The notes under the pieces: model-generated
What the model saw: only the letters and a program-made list of their open reading frames with translations
The model's database searches: none
What the model was told of the DNA's origin: nothing
Made by a program: the position numbers and the translations under genes
Assembly: GCA_023897205.1 (NCBI GenBank)
Contig: JAHWDD010000012.1
Span: 186,001-250,000, forward strand
DNA: 64,000 nucleotides
Direction of reading: 5' to 3'
Source: Exophiala sp. HKRS030
Lineage: Eukaryota > Ascomycota > Eurotiomycetes > Chaetothyriales > Herpotrichiellaceae
Shown: piece after piece, positions 55,195 to 64,000 of the stretch
Layout of the letters: every line of letters begins with the position of its first letter
How positions within the stretch are numbered: position 1 is the stretch's first letter

Positions 55195-57141
55195 ATGAGT
55201 TGGAAGATTCTTTCCCCTGCTCAACGCGGGATTACGTTCCCTAAGGTCTATCCCGGACCAGTATCCAAGTCTGTTGCAATGGCTACATCAATTACTATCG
55301 CGTTGCTTCTCGGCGCTAGTACACTCTATATCTCACGGCACTACCTCTTTTCGGATCGAGAGTCTGACGACAAGACAACAACATCTGACGAAGACGACCA
55401 TTCTTTACTCAAGAACCATGCTTCGTCTCTCCAATATGAGACCGAACATGCTACATATCCTTCTATTAGGACCTTCTATCACCCACATGCTCATGCTGAA
55501 AAGCTTCAAGCTATAGCAGACTTACCTCTGCTGGTATTTCTTCATGGCCTGGGCGGTTCGTTGCATCAATTTACACCTCTTCTCGGCTCATTGGTCAACG
55601 TCGGCCCATGCTTCGGCATAGAATTGCCTGGTCATGGCATGTCATCATTCGCTCCCAAGGACTACAATGCGTATTCATTTAAGGCTTTTGTGGCCTTGTG
55701 GCGAAAGGCAATCACGGAGATATGCCATGAACGGGGCCACAAAAAGGTTGTATTAGTGGCACACAGCTTGGGCTGTTCTATCGCCGCGACTCTTGCAACA
55801 GATCCGGGGTTATCGATTTCTGTTGAAGGAATTGTCGGGCTCTGTCCTAAAGCGTGCCCGCCCACTCCACCTCAGGTCAAGTCCGCCCGGAAGCTACTTG
55901 CTCTGCCGGATTTTGCTCTGGACGCATTACGATTCTTCGACCGGAGGGGCGGCGTCAATTCAAAGAGTGTTGAAAGGATGGCAGGTAAAGGCGCTAAGAT
56001 CGACCTTCGTCGCCTACAGTTGTCCTTCAACAAGAGCTTCAAGACTCCTGTTTGGAAACGATCAACACTGGGTTGCCTGCCACAATATAACGAGTCTGGA
56101 GTTCCGCATGGTGGTATTCCTGGCAGAGAAGTATGGTCGCGGATCAAAGTCCCCTTGTTTTTGATCGCAGGCGAATCCGACACAGTGACAAAACCAGAAG
56201 AGTTGCAAACAATAATCTCGTACCTGCGCCGGCCATCTCAAACCAATATGAATGCAGCCACAACCGGCGACACCATTCCACTCGCCACTGATTCAAACAC
56301 AAATCCAACCACCTCAGGTGTTGATGAGTCTGGAGCCAACAACAGACCCCCCACATCTGAAAATGACCAGACGGTATCTGACCACCAGTACGGTACTCTC
56401 CCTTCAACAAGTGAAATGTCCAGCCACAATGCAACGATCGTCAAAACCGCCGTCCTACCCTCACCAGCCGCTCATGCTCTGATGTATGACCACAGTACGT
56501 ACCGCACCGTAGCCGGGCTGATAGAGGACTTTCTTTCTCGTTACGTGTCTCCACAACTCAGCCTAGGCTGGCAACTCCAACAGCTCACCACATCCGGCAA
56601 ATGGGATGTCAAGAACTTACGGAAATGGCAGAACGTGATGCCCGTTTCAGGGCCTATTGGCCCAAAGGGTCTCTTTCGCGCGCTCAAGACACTGCGCGAG
56701 CAAGACCCCATACACACACCGAGCGTATTTCTAAGCAATTGGCGCGACCGCATATTTGCCGTCATCGACATCTCCCACGACAGTCCTGTCTACGACACGC
56801 AGGCCCTCGAGCGCGGCGGCATAGAGTACCACAAGTTCCCGACCGTGAGTAAAGTGCCCCCCACACCCGTCGAGGTTAAAGATTTCATTGCCCTCGTTGA
56901 CCGGCTACGAGCCGAGCCCGGCCACGATGACAAAGCGATCGGCGTACATTGTCATTACGGGTACAACCGGACGGGGTTCTTCATTGCGTGCTACCTCATC
57001 GAACGGGAGGGGTATAGGCCACAGGATGCGTTAGACGAGTTTGCAAGGGCGAAACCGCCCGGAATCAAGCATGATCACTTCATCGACACTTTGTTCATGC
57101 GATATCATGTCGGATTGAGACGGGCAAGTACGATCAAGTAG
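55195..57141 (+). CDS. Alpha/beta-hydrolase fused to a dual-specificity-type phosphatase
   Basis: An intronless 648 aa two-domain protein. A hydrophobic segment (SITIALLLGASTLYI, about residues 32-46) is a probable membrane anchor. Residues of about 85-450 form an alpha/beta hydrolase: oxyanion loop FLHGLGGS (116-122), ELPGHGMSSF, nucleophile elbow AHSLGCS with S191, acid AGESDT with D329, and a candidate catalytic His in SPAAHALMYDH (H427). A low-complexity insertion of about 75 residues (roughly 345-420) splits the acid from the histidine. Residues of about 465-648 form a cysteine phosphatase with VHCHYGYNRTGF (C586 to R592, HC-x5-R-T), most like the HCxHGxNRTG class of RNA 5'-triphosphatase-related dual-specificity phosphatases. 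The general acid could be D525 (AVIDIS). Both active sites look intact. Substrates are unknown. The ATG at 55195 is supported by the anchor. Confidence 0.85.
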   Translation: MSWKILSPAQRGITFPKVYPGPVSKSVAMATSITIALLLGASTLYISRHYLFSDRESDDKTTTSDEDDHSLLKNHASSLQYETEHATYPSIRTFYHPHAHAEKLQAIADLPLLVFLHGLGGSLHQFTPLLGSLVNVGPCFGIELPGHGMSSFAPKDYNAYSFKAFVALWRKAITEICHERGHKKVVLVAHSLGCSIAATLATDPGLSISVEGIVGLCPKACPPTPPQVKSARKLLALPDFALDALRFFDRRGGVNSKSVERMAGKGAKIDLRRLQLSFNKSFKTPVWKRSTLGCLPQYNESGVPHGGIPGREVWSRIKVPLFLIAGESDTVTKPEELQTIISYLRRPSQTNMNAATTGDTIPLATDSNTNPTTSGVDESGANNRPPTSENDQTVSDHQYGTLPSTSEMSSHNATIVKTAVLPSPAAHALMYDHSTYRTVAGLIEDFLSRYVSPQLSLGWQLQQLTTSGKWDVKNLRKWQNVMPVSGPIGPKGLFRALKTLREQDPIHTPSVFLSNWRDRIFAVIDISHDSPVYDTQALERGGIEYHKFPTVSKVPPTPVEVKDFIALVDRLRAEPGHDDKAIGVHCHYGYNRTGFFIACYLIEREGYRPQDALDEFARAKPPGIKHDHFIDTLFMRYHVGLRRASTIK

Positions 57142-57648
57142 AAGACGCTAGATATAGAGATCCACGATCAATTTCAACAATGCATGGCCGGTCAATGGCA
57201 CGAGAATAGTACGAGTAAGAGCACTAGCGTTCATGAGCAGACACGATTCAATAATACAATAATCAAGTAGGAGGATAGAAGTTTTGTTTCACGATTTCTT
57301 TGGTGTTTCGTTACGTCCAATCTATCGACCTTCCCACCTTCGAGAAGTGATTCTTTAGGGAAGGACTGTCCGCATCGATCTTGTCCGTGATAATAAATCA
57401 TTGATCTCATACGACAAGGCCCTCGATGTCTTTGGGCGACCATTCACGCTAGAATTATGTAACCCAGATTCTCAAGACACGGTCTGCGAGTCACCCGTGA
57501 CACGATTGTTCTCGAGTATTTTGACTGAAAGCCTTTCCTGTCCACCTGCGAAGCTACTCATCACTACTCATCGACCTTTCTGAGGACGACGAGTCCATAT
57601 GCCGCCCCACATGATCTCTAGAGGCCAAATCTTTCAGACCACGATGGC
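57142..57648. other. Convergent intergenic region
   Basis: 507 bp between the hydrolase-phosphatase and KAP120 stop codons; presumed terminators only. Confidence 0.45.
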
Positions 57649-60600
57649 CTACAGCAGCTTCAGCTCCACAAAGGACTTGAGCACGACCGAGTCGATCCTC
57701 GACAACCATTCCCGCTCGAACACCTGGGGGCCACCGGTCCGGTCCATGGTCGCACGCAGCGCGTCGGCGATGAAGTGCCTGACGTTGACGCCGTAGATGG
57801 GATCAGCGTTACTGATCACCCTCTTCCGGCCGTCTTCGGGCGTGTGGTCGGGCCACTCGGGCACGTCTCCGGGCGTGTTGTGCCACAGGTAGTCGCCCTG
57901 GCTCTCCTCGGCGGCTTCCTGTCCCAGCTCGACGACAACGTCCGTCCAGATGGTGAGCAGGGACTGCAGGTTTTCCATCATGAGCGTGGAGACCGGAGGA
58001 GCCGACACGGCAAGGAGGCTGGTCAGTGCGATGACCTGGAGTTTCTTTCGCAAAATATCGCCGATGCTGTCGATGGACTGGAGCCATTCGGTCAGAAGCC
58101 ATTGCATCGGCGTCGGCGAAGAGGCCGTGGTGACGTTCGTCGCGAGGATGGCCTGGGATGTTTGTTCTGGCAAGAGAATGACGGCGCGCGAGAGGACGGT
58201 GAACAGTGTGGTCTCGCCTGGCCCGATGATGTCTGGTGGGCGTTTGCTGGGACGAGGATCCTCGTGATAGTCATGAGCGTCTTTGAGCAGAGAAAGGAGG
58301 GATGAGAGATAGCCCGTGTTGAGCATAGAATCGAGGATGTGCATGAGAGCCTGGCGGGAATCATGTTGGCTGTACCCTTCGACGGAGACTGTAGCAATCA
58401 GGTACTCGATGACATGAGGAGCGAGAGCTGCATCCCGAGCGCGGCTCGAAGCCAACATTGAAAGGAGAGCTTTCGATGATGTCAGGAGTGGCGTAAGGAA
58501 ATCCGGGGCCAGAATCGTGGTAGGTGAGAGGATCGTGTATGATTCGATGAGTTCAAAAATTTGGCGAAGGAGCTCGCTGCCAATATCTAGCAGTGGCAGT
58601 AGAGAGTGGGACAGCTTCAGTAACTCTGGCGAGGCCTGGTTAGAAGGAGTCTGCTGCAGGATGGCGGACCACAAGTCGAGCGCTTCCTCCAACAGATAGA
58701 CAATGGCTTCAGACTCTGGCTGGACAGAGTCGTGAATGATGGGCAAGATGGCATTGTGGTATGATAGACTCTTTTGCCCAAGACTGTTGACAATTGCGGT
58801 GATCATACTCAAGATTGCCTGTTTCATCAGATGCTCGTCTCCTGAGCCAAGCCACAGTGGCGGCAGCATGGACATGATGTCCTGAACATACGGCTCTATC
58901 TGGCCTTCAAGCTTTGTTACAGCAACTCGGACAGTCTCTAGTAATGCCATCTTTGTTTCAGACAATTCGGTCTCTGCTATCAAGGACATCAAGCTTTTCA
59001 GGAGGGGGTCGGCGTATGGGTGAAAATCAGCGAACTTAAACTCAAAAGGCTCCAACACGAGACGAAGCTGGCGTCCAGCGGTTACCCGAACGACGTGGTC
59101 GTTGAGCTGCTCGCCACTAGCGAGCAAGTGCGTAAATATCTGATAGACAGCGACTCTGTCAATGGTTTCGGGCTTTATCGGCACCCACTGACCAAGTAAT
59201 ATTGCAATCCGCCGCCGTAACAACCGATAGTTTGGCTGGTTTATTTGCACTTCGGGGACGAGAGTTGTGCGGAGGAAGGTGTTGAAGTCAAGAACATCCT
59301 CCAAGCAGGCAGCAGAGATGCCAATAGCAGAGTACAGGCTGTCCTTCAGAAGAATATTGGTGTTTGAGGTCACGGCGTACTGTCGGAAAACGTCGAGCAA
59401 TCGCGGCACAAGCAACTCTTTGAAATTGATGACAAGGTCCAAGAAGAGTTTTTCGGAGCATGAACGGCTGGAGAACTCCCATGCATCAGCAATCTCCTCC
59501 TCTCTCTTCTCCCACTCATCAGGATCTTCCTCCCAGTCTCTCAAATCGGAAGGGCGTAGGACAAAATATTGCGTAACCAAAAGTTCCATGAGTTGAATAA
59601 CAAAGGCATCGGTCAGCACGCTATTCTTGACGAAATCCACAGCCTGTTTGCGGTCCTCTTTATCCTGGGGTGTCTGATATTTGAAAGTCTGAACCGGGTG
59701 AAAAACCATTTTGCAGCAAGCGCGAAATAAGAGCAGTGCTTTCAGCGACAATTTCTCAATCGGGGATTCGTCGTTGACATCTCCGCTACGATACACCGCC
59801 CAGTCGAAATTGCCTTCAAGCGCTGGTTTGGCATCATTGTGGTTAATGACAAGCCAAGCATGATCCAGAACATCTGTGCATCCAAGCAAGACAAATGAGG
59901 CTGGATGGTTGCGTGCCATCTCAAGATAGAATTTTGATAATTGTAAAAGATGTTTCAAACGCATAGTCTTCATATCCGGTGTTTCGTCAAGATTCAATTC
60001 TTTCCAGAAAGCATTTTGTTCAGCATGCAGAACTGCCCACACATGCTTGACCACCTCGTGTCGATGAGGACTCTCGAACCCCACCACCACCAAACGTCTC
60101 AAGATTTTCAGCCCTGAATAGCTGTTGGGGTCGGCTTGTATACTCCCCATACCAGAATGCCAGCCTAACGCCAAAGAAGTGTAGACGGTCAGAAGATCGC
60201 TCACAAGTTCGTCTGACTCTTGCTGGAGACTTTTCTTGGTGCGCTGGAGCCTCCCCGACGCCAGTTCCTTGACGACTTGTAATGTGAGGATAAATACATT
60301 CGAGGTGTAGAGGCGGTCGTGACCAGCAGATCGGATGTGTTGCCGGATAACGTGAAGGATATCGGGCCAGTCGTGAGGAAATTCGTACCGTACGATCTTC
60401 GCCACCATCAGCGCGTTCTGGAGTGCCAGGGCTGACTCCGGTTCTCTTAAACCAGCCTCGATAGACCTCGTTTTGATCTGTTGCTTTTCAGACTTGTCGA
60501 TGGCATGAGTCGCAGTCTTTCGCCAGTACTTGTCAATCCCGTTCTTAAGCTGGATAATTGCTTGAAATCTGACATCTTTGGGTAGGGAGAGATCGGCATA

Positions 60601-60774
60601 AATATCCTGAAGCAACGTATAGTACATAGGTGCCCTTTCCCAGTTCGACAGCTGCTGTGTAGAAACTTTCAATGCCTGAAAATTATGGTTCTGAGCACTG
60701 AGAAGCGTGTTAATTACCAGACCCCTGGACAGAGGGTTGGCTTCGCCTTCAGCTTCGATGGCAAAAGACGGCAT
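57649..60774 (-). CDS. KAP120: Importin-beta family karyopherin, KAP120/importin-11 type
   Basis: An intronless 1041 aa nuclear transport receptor. KAP120/importin-11 proteins carry cargo through nuclear pores under control of Ran-GTP; yeast Kap120 imports the ribosome-assembly factor Rpf1. The importin-beta N-terminal domain lies at about residues 30-105 (NFQALKVSTQQLSNWERAPMYY, VRFQAIIQLKNGIDKYWRK), followed by ALMVAKIVRYEFPHDWPDIL, the recurrent FP.DWP element. The rest is helical HEAT-type repeats to the C-terminus, with RPSDLRDWEEDPDEWEKREEE in the centre, a motif typical of this subfamily, and LLRRRIAILLGQWVPIK. Length is normal (about 1000-1040 aa). The ATG at 60774 is the first in frame. 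Head-to-head with PEX2. Confidence 0.9.
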   Translation of the reverse strand: MPSFAIEAEGEANPLSRGLVINTLLSAQNHNFQALKVSTQQLSNWERAPMYYTLLQDIYADLSLPKDVRFQAIIQLKNGIDKYWRKTATHAIDKSEKQQIKTRSIEAGLREPESALALQNALMVAKIVRYEFPHDWPDILHVIRQHIRSAGHDRLYTSNVFILTLQVVKELASGRLQRTKKSLQQESDELVSDLLTVYTSLALGWHSGMGSIQADPNSYSGLKILRRLVVVGFESPHRHEVVKHVWAVLHAEQNAFWKELNLDETPDMKTMRLKHLLQLSKFYLEMARNHPASFVLLGCTDVLDHAWLVINHNDAKPALEGNFDWAVYRSGDVNDESPIEKLSLKALLLFRACCKMVFHPVQTFKYQTPQDKEDRKQAVDFVKNSVLTDAFVIQLMELLVTQYFVLRPSDLRDWEEDPDEWEKREEEIADAWEFSSRSCSEKLFLDLVINFKELLVPRLLDVFRQYAVTSNTNILLKDSLYSAIGISAACLEDVLDFNTFLRTTLVPEVQINQPNYRLLRRRIAILLGQWVPIKPETIDRVAVYQIFTHLLASGEQLNDHVVRVTAGRQLRLVLEPFEFKFADFHPYADPLLKSLMSLIAETELSETKMALLETVRVAVTKLEGQIEPYVQDIMSMLPPLWLGSGDEHLMKQAILSMITAIVNSLGQKSLSYHNAILPIIHDSVQPESEAIVYLLEEALDLWSAILQQTPSNQASPELLKLSHSLLPLLDIGSELLRQIFELIESYTILSPTTILAPDFLTPLLTSSKALLSMLASSRARDAALAPHVIEYLIATVSVEGYSQHDSRQALMHILDSMLNTGYLSSLLSLLKDAHDYHEDPRPSKRPPDIIGPGETTLFTVLSRAVILLPEQTSQAILATNVTTASSPTPMQWLLTEWLQSIDSIGDILRKKLQVIALTSLLAVSAPPVSTLMMENLQSLLTIWTDVVVELGQEAAEESQGDYLWHNTPGDVPEWPDHTPEDGRKRVISNADPIYGVNVRHFIADALRATMDRTGGPQVFEREWLSRIDSVVLKSFVELKLL

Positions 60775-61195
60775 TTTGTTATTCGACTTTCATCAGACAT
60801 TGGAATTTGAGCAGCTTCCAGGCCTGAATCAAAAACATAGAAAATATCAGAACCCCTGGTCATGCGATGCCAAACAAACTTGTATTAGAACAAGAGCCTC
60901 AAAGACTGATATTAAAACGGCATCATAAGATTCTTTAGTTGAGAGTCACCAATAAAAGTGACAAGGCACAATGGATGTTTGGCACAATATACTGGGTCAA
61001 TAAAGGTCGTTGTCAGACACTAGTTTTTTTCTATCAGTACTCAATCGATAGGTGCAAATTACTCCCTGTCAGACGCGGCGATCTTTTGGTAATTACAGCC
61101 TCGGTTGAATCGGTCGTTCCATTCATGATTTCCCATCTCTCGTGTATTCTTCACGATTTCTTTCCCCTAAAAGTTTCTCTCATGGTTTCTCAACC
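60775..61195. promoter_or_regulatory. Divergent region between KAP120 and PEX2
   Basis: 421 bp between starts at 60774 (minus) and 61196 (plus); it must contain both promoters. No motif was singled out. Confidence 0.45.
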
Positions 61196-62572
61196 ATGTC
61201 CTCCAGCAGCTTTGCCGCTGCTCAAGAACGAATATTGGCGCGACAGCGTGCCCGACAGCTGGAAGCCCATGCCACGAACTCCCAAATAAACCCTACTCAG
61301 AGTCGTTCCTTGACCCGACTTACTCATTCTTTACGCCCTGAGCTATCAGCTTTCTGGTCGACATTACTAGACTCCGAGGGAACTCGGCCGGCCTTTCGAG
61401 TGGGCCAGGTGGATGCGGAACTGCTGGACGAGGAACTACTGGGATTGTTGAAGACGCAGGTTGCAGATGCCTTGAAGTATCTAGGACCGCATCTCCAGGA
61501 TGACTGGTCGCAAGAGATCCTGCTTGGACTGAGGGCGGTACTGTTCAAACTCTCCATATGGGATAACGATGCATCTTACGGAGCTGCACTACAAAATCTA
61601 CGCTACGCTGACGCCCGGCAATCGAGTCTTGCCCTTCCGAAGCCAACCAGATGGCAGAAAGCTCTCTATGGACTAATCACGGTATTTGGGAGATATGGAT
61701 GGGACAAATGGGAAGACTGGCTTATTGATCAAGAGCGAGGATACACGGCACCTAGTGAGGCGGTTCAACAACTCATGAGGTTGACCTCTTTCGCTTCAAC
61801 AACTCACTCGATCGCTGCATTCTTTTCTTTTCTGGTGTTTTTAGTCAATGGGCGTTACCGCACCCTCACAGATCGCTTGTTACAGTTGAGGCTTGTTTCG
61901 CCCTCCAATCAAGTCAGCCGAGAGGTTTCATTCGAGTACCTGAATCGACAGCTAGTCTGGCACGCTTTCACCGAGTTCTTGTTGTTCCTGCTACCGCTGG
62001 TCGGGATCAGCCGGTGGCGCAAATGGCTAGCAAGGGCTTGGAAAAAGACGAAAGATGCGATGCGGTCCGACTCCACTGATGAAGACGAAGGAAAAATCAA
62101 AAGTGGGCCTTTGTCGTTTTTGCCAGAGAGAACATGTGCGGTATGTTATGAGGAGCAGAACCCTACGTCCACATCAGAGGCAGAAATCCTTGGGGCCAAC
62201 ACAGGTGCGGGAGGAGGAGTCATCGGCTCTGCCACAACAGATGTAGTCAACCCCTATGAGACAACCCCTTGTGGATGTATCTACTGCTTTGTCTGCATCG
62301 CTAAAAAGATTGAAGCGGAGGAAGGTGGCGGATGGACCTGTTTACGATGTGGTGAGATCATCTATAAATGTCAACCTTGGAACGGGGATATTGTGGTCCC
62401 AAAAAGGACCAGTCAGAAGAATGGAAAGTCAGTCGGATTCTTTGTAAATGAGAAGGAGCATACTGGCGGGTTAGATGAAGAAGCATCTACGGATGGAACA
62501 CCTGAAATGATCGAATCCACGCTCACCTCGAGCCAGTGGTCGATGCCAGAACAAAGCTCTCCATCCGGCTGA
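61196..62572 (+). CDS. PEX2: Peroxin-2, RING E3 ligase of the peroxisomal import machinery
   Basis: An intronless 458 aa peroxisomal membrane protein. With PEX10 and PEX12 it forms the ubiquitin ligase that recycles the PEX5 receptor. The ATG at 61196 (MSSSSFAAAQERI) is the first true ATG of the frame; the codon at 61142 is GTG. The Pex2/Pex12 N-terminal membrane domain spans about residues 40-285, with RWQKALYGLITVFGRYGW and hydrophobic segments AAFFSFLVFLV and LLFLLPLVGI. The RING at about 314-385 has Cys at 314, 317, 359, 361, 364, 367, 382 and 385 (CAVC, PCGCIYCFVC, TCLRC): the usual ring His is replaced by Cys, giving an all-Cys set. A Gly/Ala-rich insertion separates the first two pairs. 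The C-terminal tail is acidic and Ser-rich. Confidence 0.95.
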   Translation: MSSSSFAAAQERILARQRARQLEAHATNSQINPTQSRSLTRLTHSLRPELSAFWSTLLDSEGTRPAFRVGQVDAELLDEELLGLLKTQVADALKYLGPHLQDDWSQEILLGLRAVLFKLSIWDNDASYGAALQNLRYADARQSSLALPKPTRWQKALYGLITVFGRYGWDKWEDWLIDQERGYTAPSEAVQQLMRLTSFASTTHSIAAFFSFLVFLVNGRYRTLTDRLLQLRLVSPSNQVSREVSFEYLNRQLVWHAFTEFLLFLLPLVGISRWRKWLARAWKKTKDAMRSDSTDEDEGKIKSGPLSFLPERTCAVCYEEQNPTSTSEAEILGANTGAGGGVIGSATTDVVNPYETTPCGCIYCFVCIAKKIEAEEGGGWTCLRCGEIIYKCQPWNGDIVVPKRTSQKNGKSVGFFVNEKEHTGGLDEEASTDGTPEMIESTLTSSQWSMPEQSSPSG

Positions 62573-62790
62573 AAGCCATTACCGCAAAACGAACTGATTC
62601 CATCCCATCAACAAGGCACCTTTCCCAACTGAGAGTATGATCAAAACACATTGGCACAAATAACGCCTGCAAGATACGTCCGCAAAATGACCGATCTGGA
62701 TTGCGACCTCTTTCATCTCAACGACCATGCTTCATGGACTCACAGCATCGGTCGTCCTCCTCTTATCGTGACAGCTTTAGGACACTTCGC
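62573..62790. terminator. Convergent 3' region between PEX2 and the lactonase-like gene
   Basis: Only 218 bp separate the two stop codons, so the 3' UTRs and polyadenylation sites of both transcripts probably overlap or abut here. Inferred from layout. Confidence 0.4.
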
Positions 62791-63825
62791 TCAAGTGTAC
62801 ACGGTACCGTTCTTGATGAGACCCAAATAAGTTTCTTTGTCATGTCCGGGGATGACCTGGCCTCTTGTCGTCCTCTCCAATTGCTTCAGGCGTTGCGTGC
62901 TCTGAAACCACGCTGGATGATCTCTTGCAAGCCAACCTTGTGGGATACCGTCGCGCCACTGGCAGAATGTCAGTATTGGTTGAAGACGACGAACCTAAAG
63001 ATGCCTACATTTTCAATGACGTGGCAATGATCACTGATGAAGAGGAAAGTGCCACTGTCGGGCATATTGATTTGCATGCCGATCAAGCCTTCGAGAATCA
63101 GTTCTGGCCTCACAGTAGAGTTGTGATACATACCGTCTGTGTGGCCTGGCAAATGGTGCAGTGTAATACCTTGACAGAAGTCGAAGGTGCGGTCATCGAA
63201 GGTTTTCCAGTTGCTAGATGTTGTCAGCGTCCGTTCTGACTTCTAAGTTTCGAGTCAAGGACACTTACAGGCTCAACTTGAGGTAATGCTCCATATACAC
63301 ACCAACGTCAGCTCCGGTTGCGACGGACCAGAAAGCGGCTCTCAATTCTCTGTCGTGTACCCAGATTTCGACGTCTTTCCTGTCTAGAAACACGTCCAAG
63401 CCACCAGCATGATCTAGGTGCAAATGGCCTATGATGATCTTCTTGATGTCCTCCAGCTTATTGCCCGTTGCCTCGACGGCGGCCTGTAACTCGTGGCGAG
63501 GCTCATATTTGATCCGGGCGAAGACATCTGCAATTTGTGGCCCCCATACTTCCGGGTAGTCTTTCCCGCATCCCGTCTCCCACAAGATCAGACCTTCATG
63601 GGGATGCTCGATCAGAATACAGAACACCGGCAGTTCTCTCCGCTTGTTGACAAAGGACTTGTCCTTGGTGCTCAGTGTGCTGGAGTTCCCACCTCGCACC
63701 ACAAAGGCGTCATCGCATTCAAGCCATCCGACCTCAAGGATATGGAATTTGGTTCCCTTGGGACATACGTTGGAGATGTGGTTTGGCACTGCCCCACGGT
63801 CGAGTTGAGCTTGGATGGCGGCCAT
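62791..63825 (-). CDS. AHL-lactonase-like metallo-beta-lactamase fold hydrolase
   Basis: A 294 aa metallo-hydrolase in four exons: 63825-63269, 63213-63134, 63088-63009 and 62958-62791; introns are 55, 45 and 50 nt and phases close. The metal signature HLHLDH (H134, H136, D138, H139) is followed by LPGHTDG (H210), ISDHCH (D232) and IPGHD (H278), the ligand set of the N-acyl homoserine lactonase group, which opens lactone rings. The start MAAIQAQLDRGAVPNHI is cytosolic in character, with no signal peptide. The ATG at 63825 is the first in frame; the codon opening the frame at 63840 is TTG. Fungal members could act on bacterial quorum signals, on other lactones or in secondary metabolism; which of these applies cannot be told. 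Frames on the opposite strand across 62700-63240 are shadows of its exons. Confidence 0.9.
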
Positions 63826-64000
63826 GACGGGCTGCTGCAATGTGACGGTTCGGGTAGGATCAGAAGAGCGGGACAGTTCTAGACTACTACAAAGGAGAAG
63901 CTGCGAAACTTGATTTTCTTCACTGCGAGGATCCGAGGGGCATCTTGATATACTGGAAATCCCCGCATTTCCAAGCTTCCGATAGCTGTTGACTGGTGAA
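63826..64000. other. Window edge, upstream of the lactonase-like gene
   Basis: 175 bp that should hold the lactonase-like gene's promoter. Nothing else was recognised. Confidence 0.4.

Noticed and set aside
62687..63239. A plus-strand gene downstream of PEX2
   Set aside because: The frames are antisense to exons 2-4 of the lactonase-like gene, which give conserved LPGHTDG, SDHCH and PGHD motifs on the minus strand.

Overview
This window is nuclear DNA from a filamentous ascomycete (Pezizomycotina). The support is the many 45-60 nt spliceosomal introns with CTAAC/CTGAC-type branch sites, the families present (fungal MED1, NOT3/5, KAP120, PEX2, fungal-specific transcription factors, three MFS permeases, a P450) and the dense gene spacing. 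A black-yeast or Eurotiomycete-like source is only a guess. I reconstructed 23 protein genes with confidence, most of them spliced by hand from donor, branch and acceptor signals and checked for reading-phase closure.

Positions 1-20000 are accessory in character: a copper amine oxidase (cut by the left edge), an amidohydrolase, a secreted type-B carboxylesterase, a DUF427 protein, a sugar-porter permease, a second MFS permease and a cytochrome P450. They are separated by two long gene-poor gaps (9845-12863, 14965-17518), and a third such gap (19544-22369) lies beyond the P450. Together they look like a small catabolic or detoxification neighbourhood. The first gap carries a decayed fragment of the MED1 gene that lies 11 kb away.

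Positions 22370-33000 mix core and accessory genes: MED1 head-to-head with a conserved probable mitochondrial protein, a fungal-specific transcription-factor-domain protein with no visible zinc cluster, a 2.8 kb gap, and a DHA1/TPO-type MFS permease divergent from NOT3/5.

Positions 33650-63825 are mainly housekeeping: CCR4-NOT subunit NOT3/5, a two-finger C2H2 regulator, an atypical short-chain dehydrogenase, a ten-zinc-knuckle protein with a 15 nt microexon, COPI alpha subunit head-to-head with COPII SEC23, mitochondrial GatB head-to-head with an alpha/beta-hydrolase-phosphatase fusion, importin KAP120 head-to-head with PEX2, and an AHL-lactonase-like metallo-beta-lactamase.

No tRNA, rRNA, CRISPR array or intact transposon was seen. 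The most interesting observations are the hydrolase-phosphatase fusion, the COPI/COPII gene pair, a GC-AG first intron in alpha-COP, 9 nt and 15 nt microexons, stop-free introns whose length is a multiple of three, and a short-chain dehydrogenase lacking its catalytic tyrosine.
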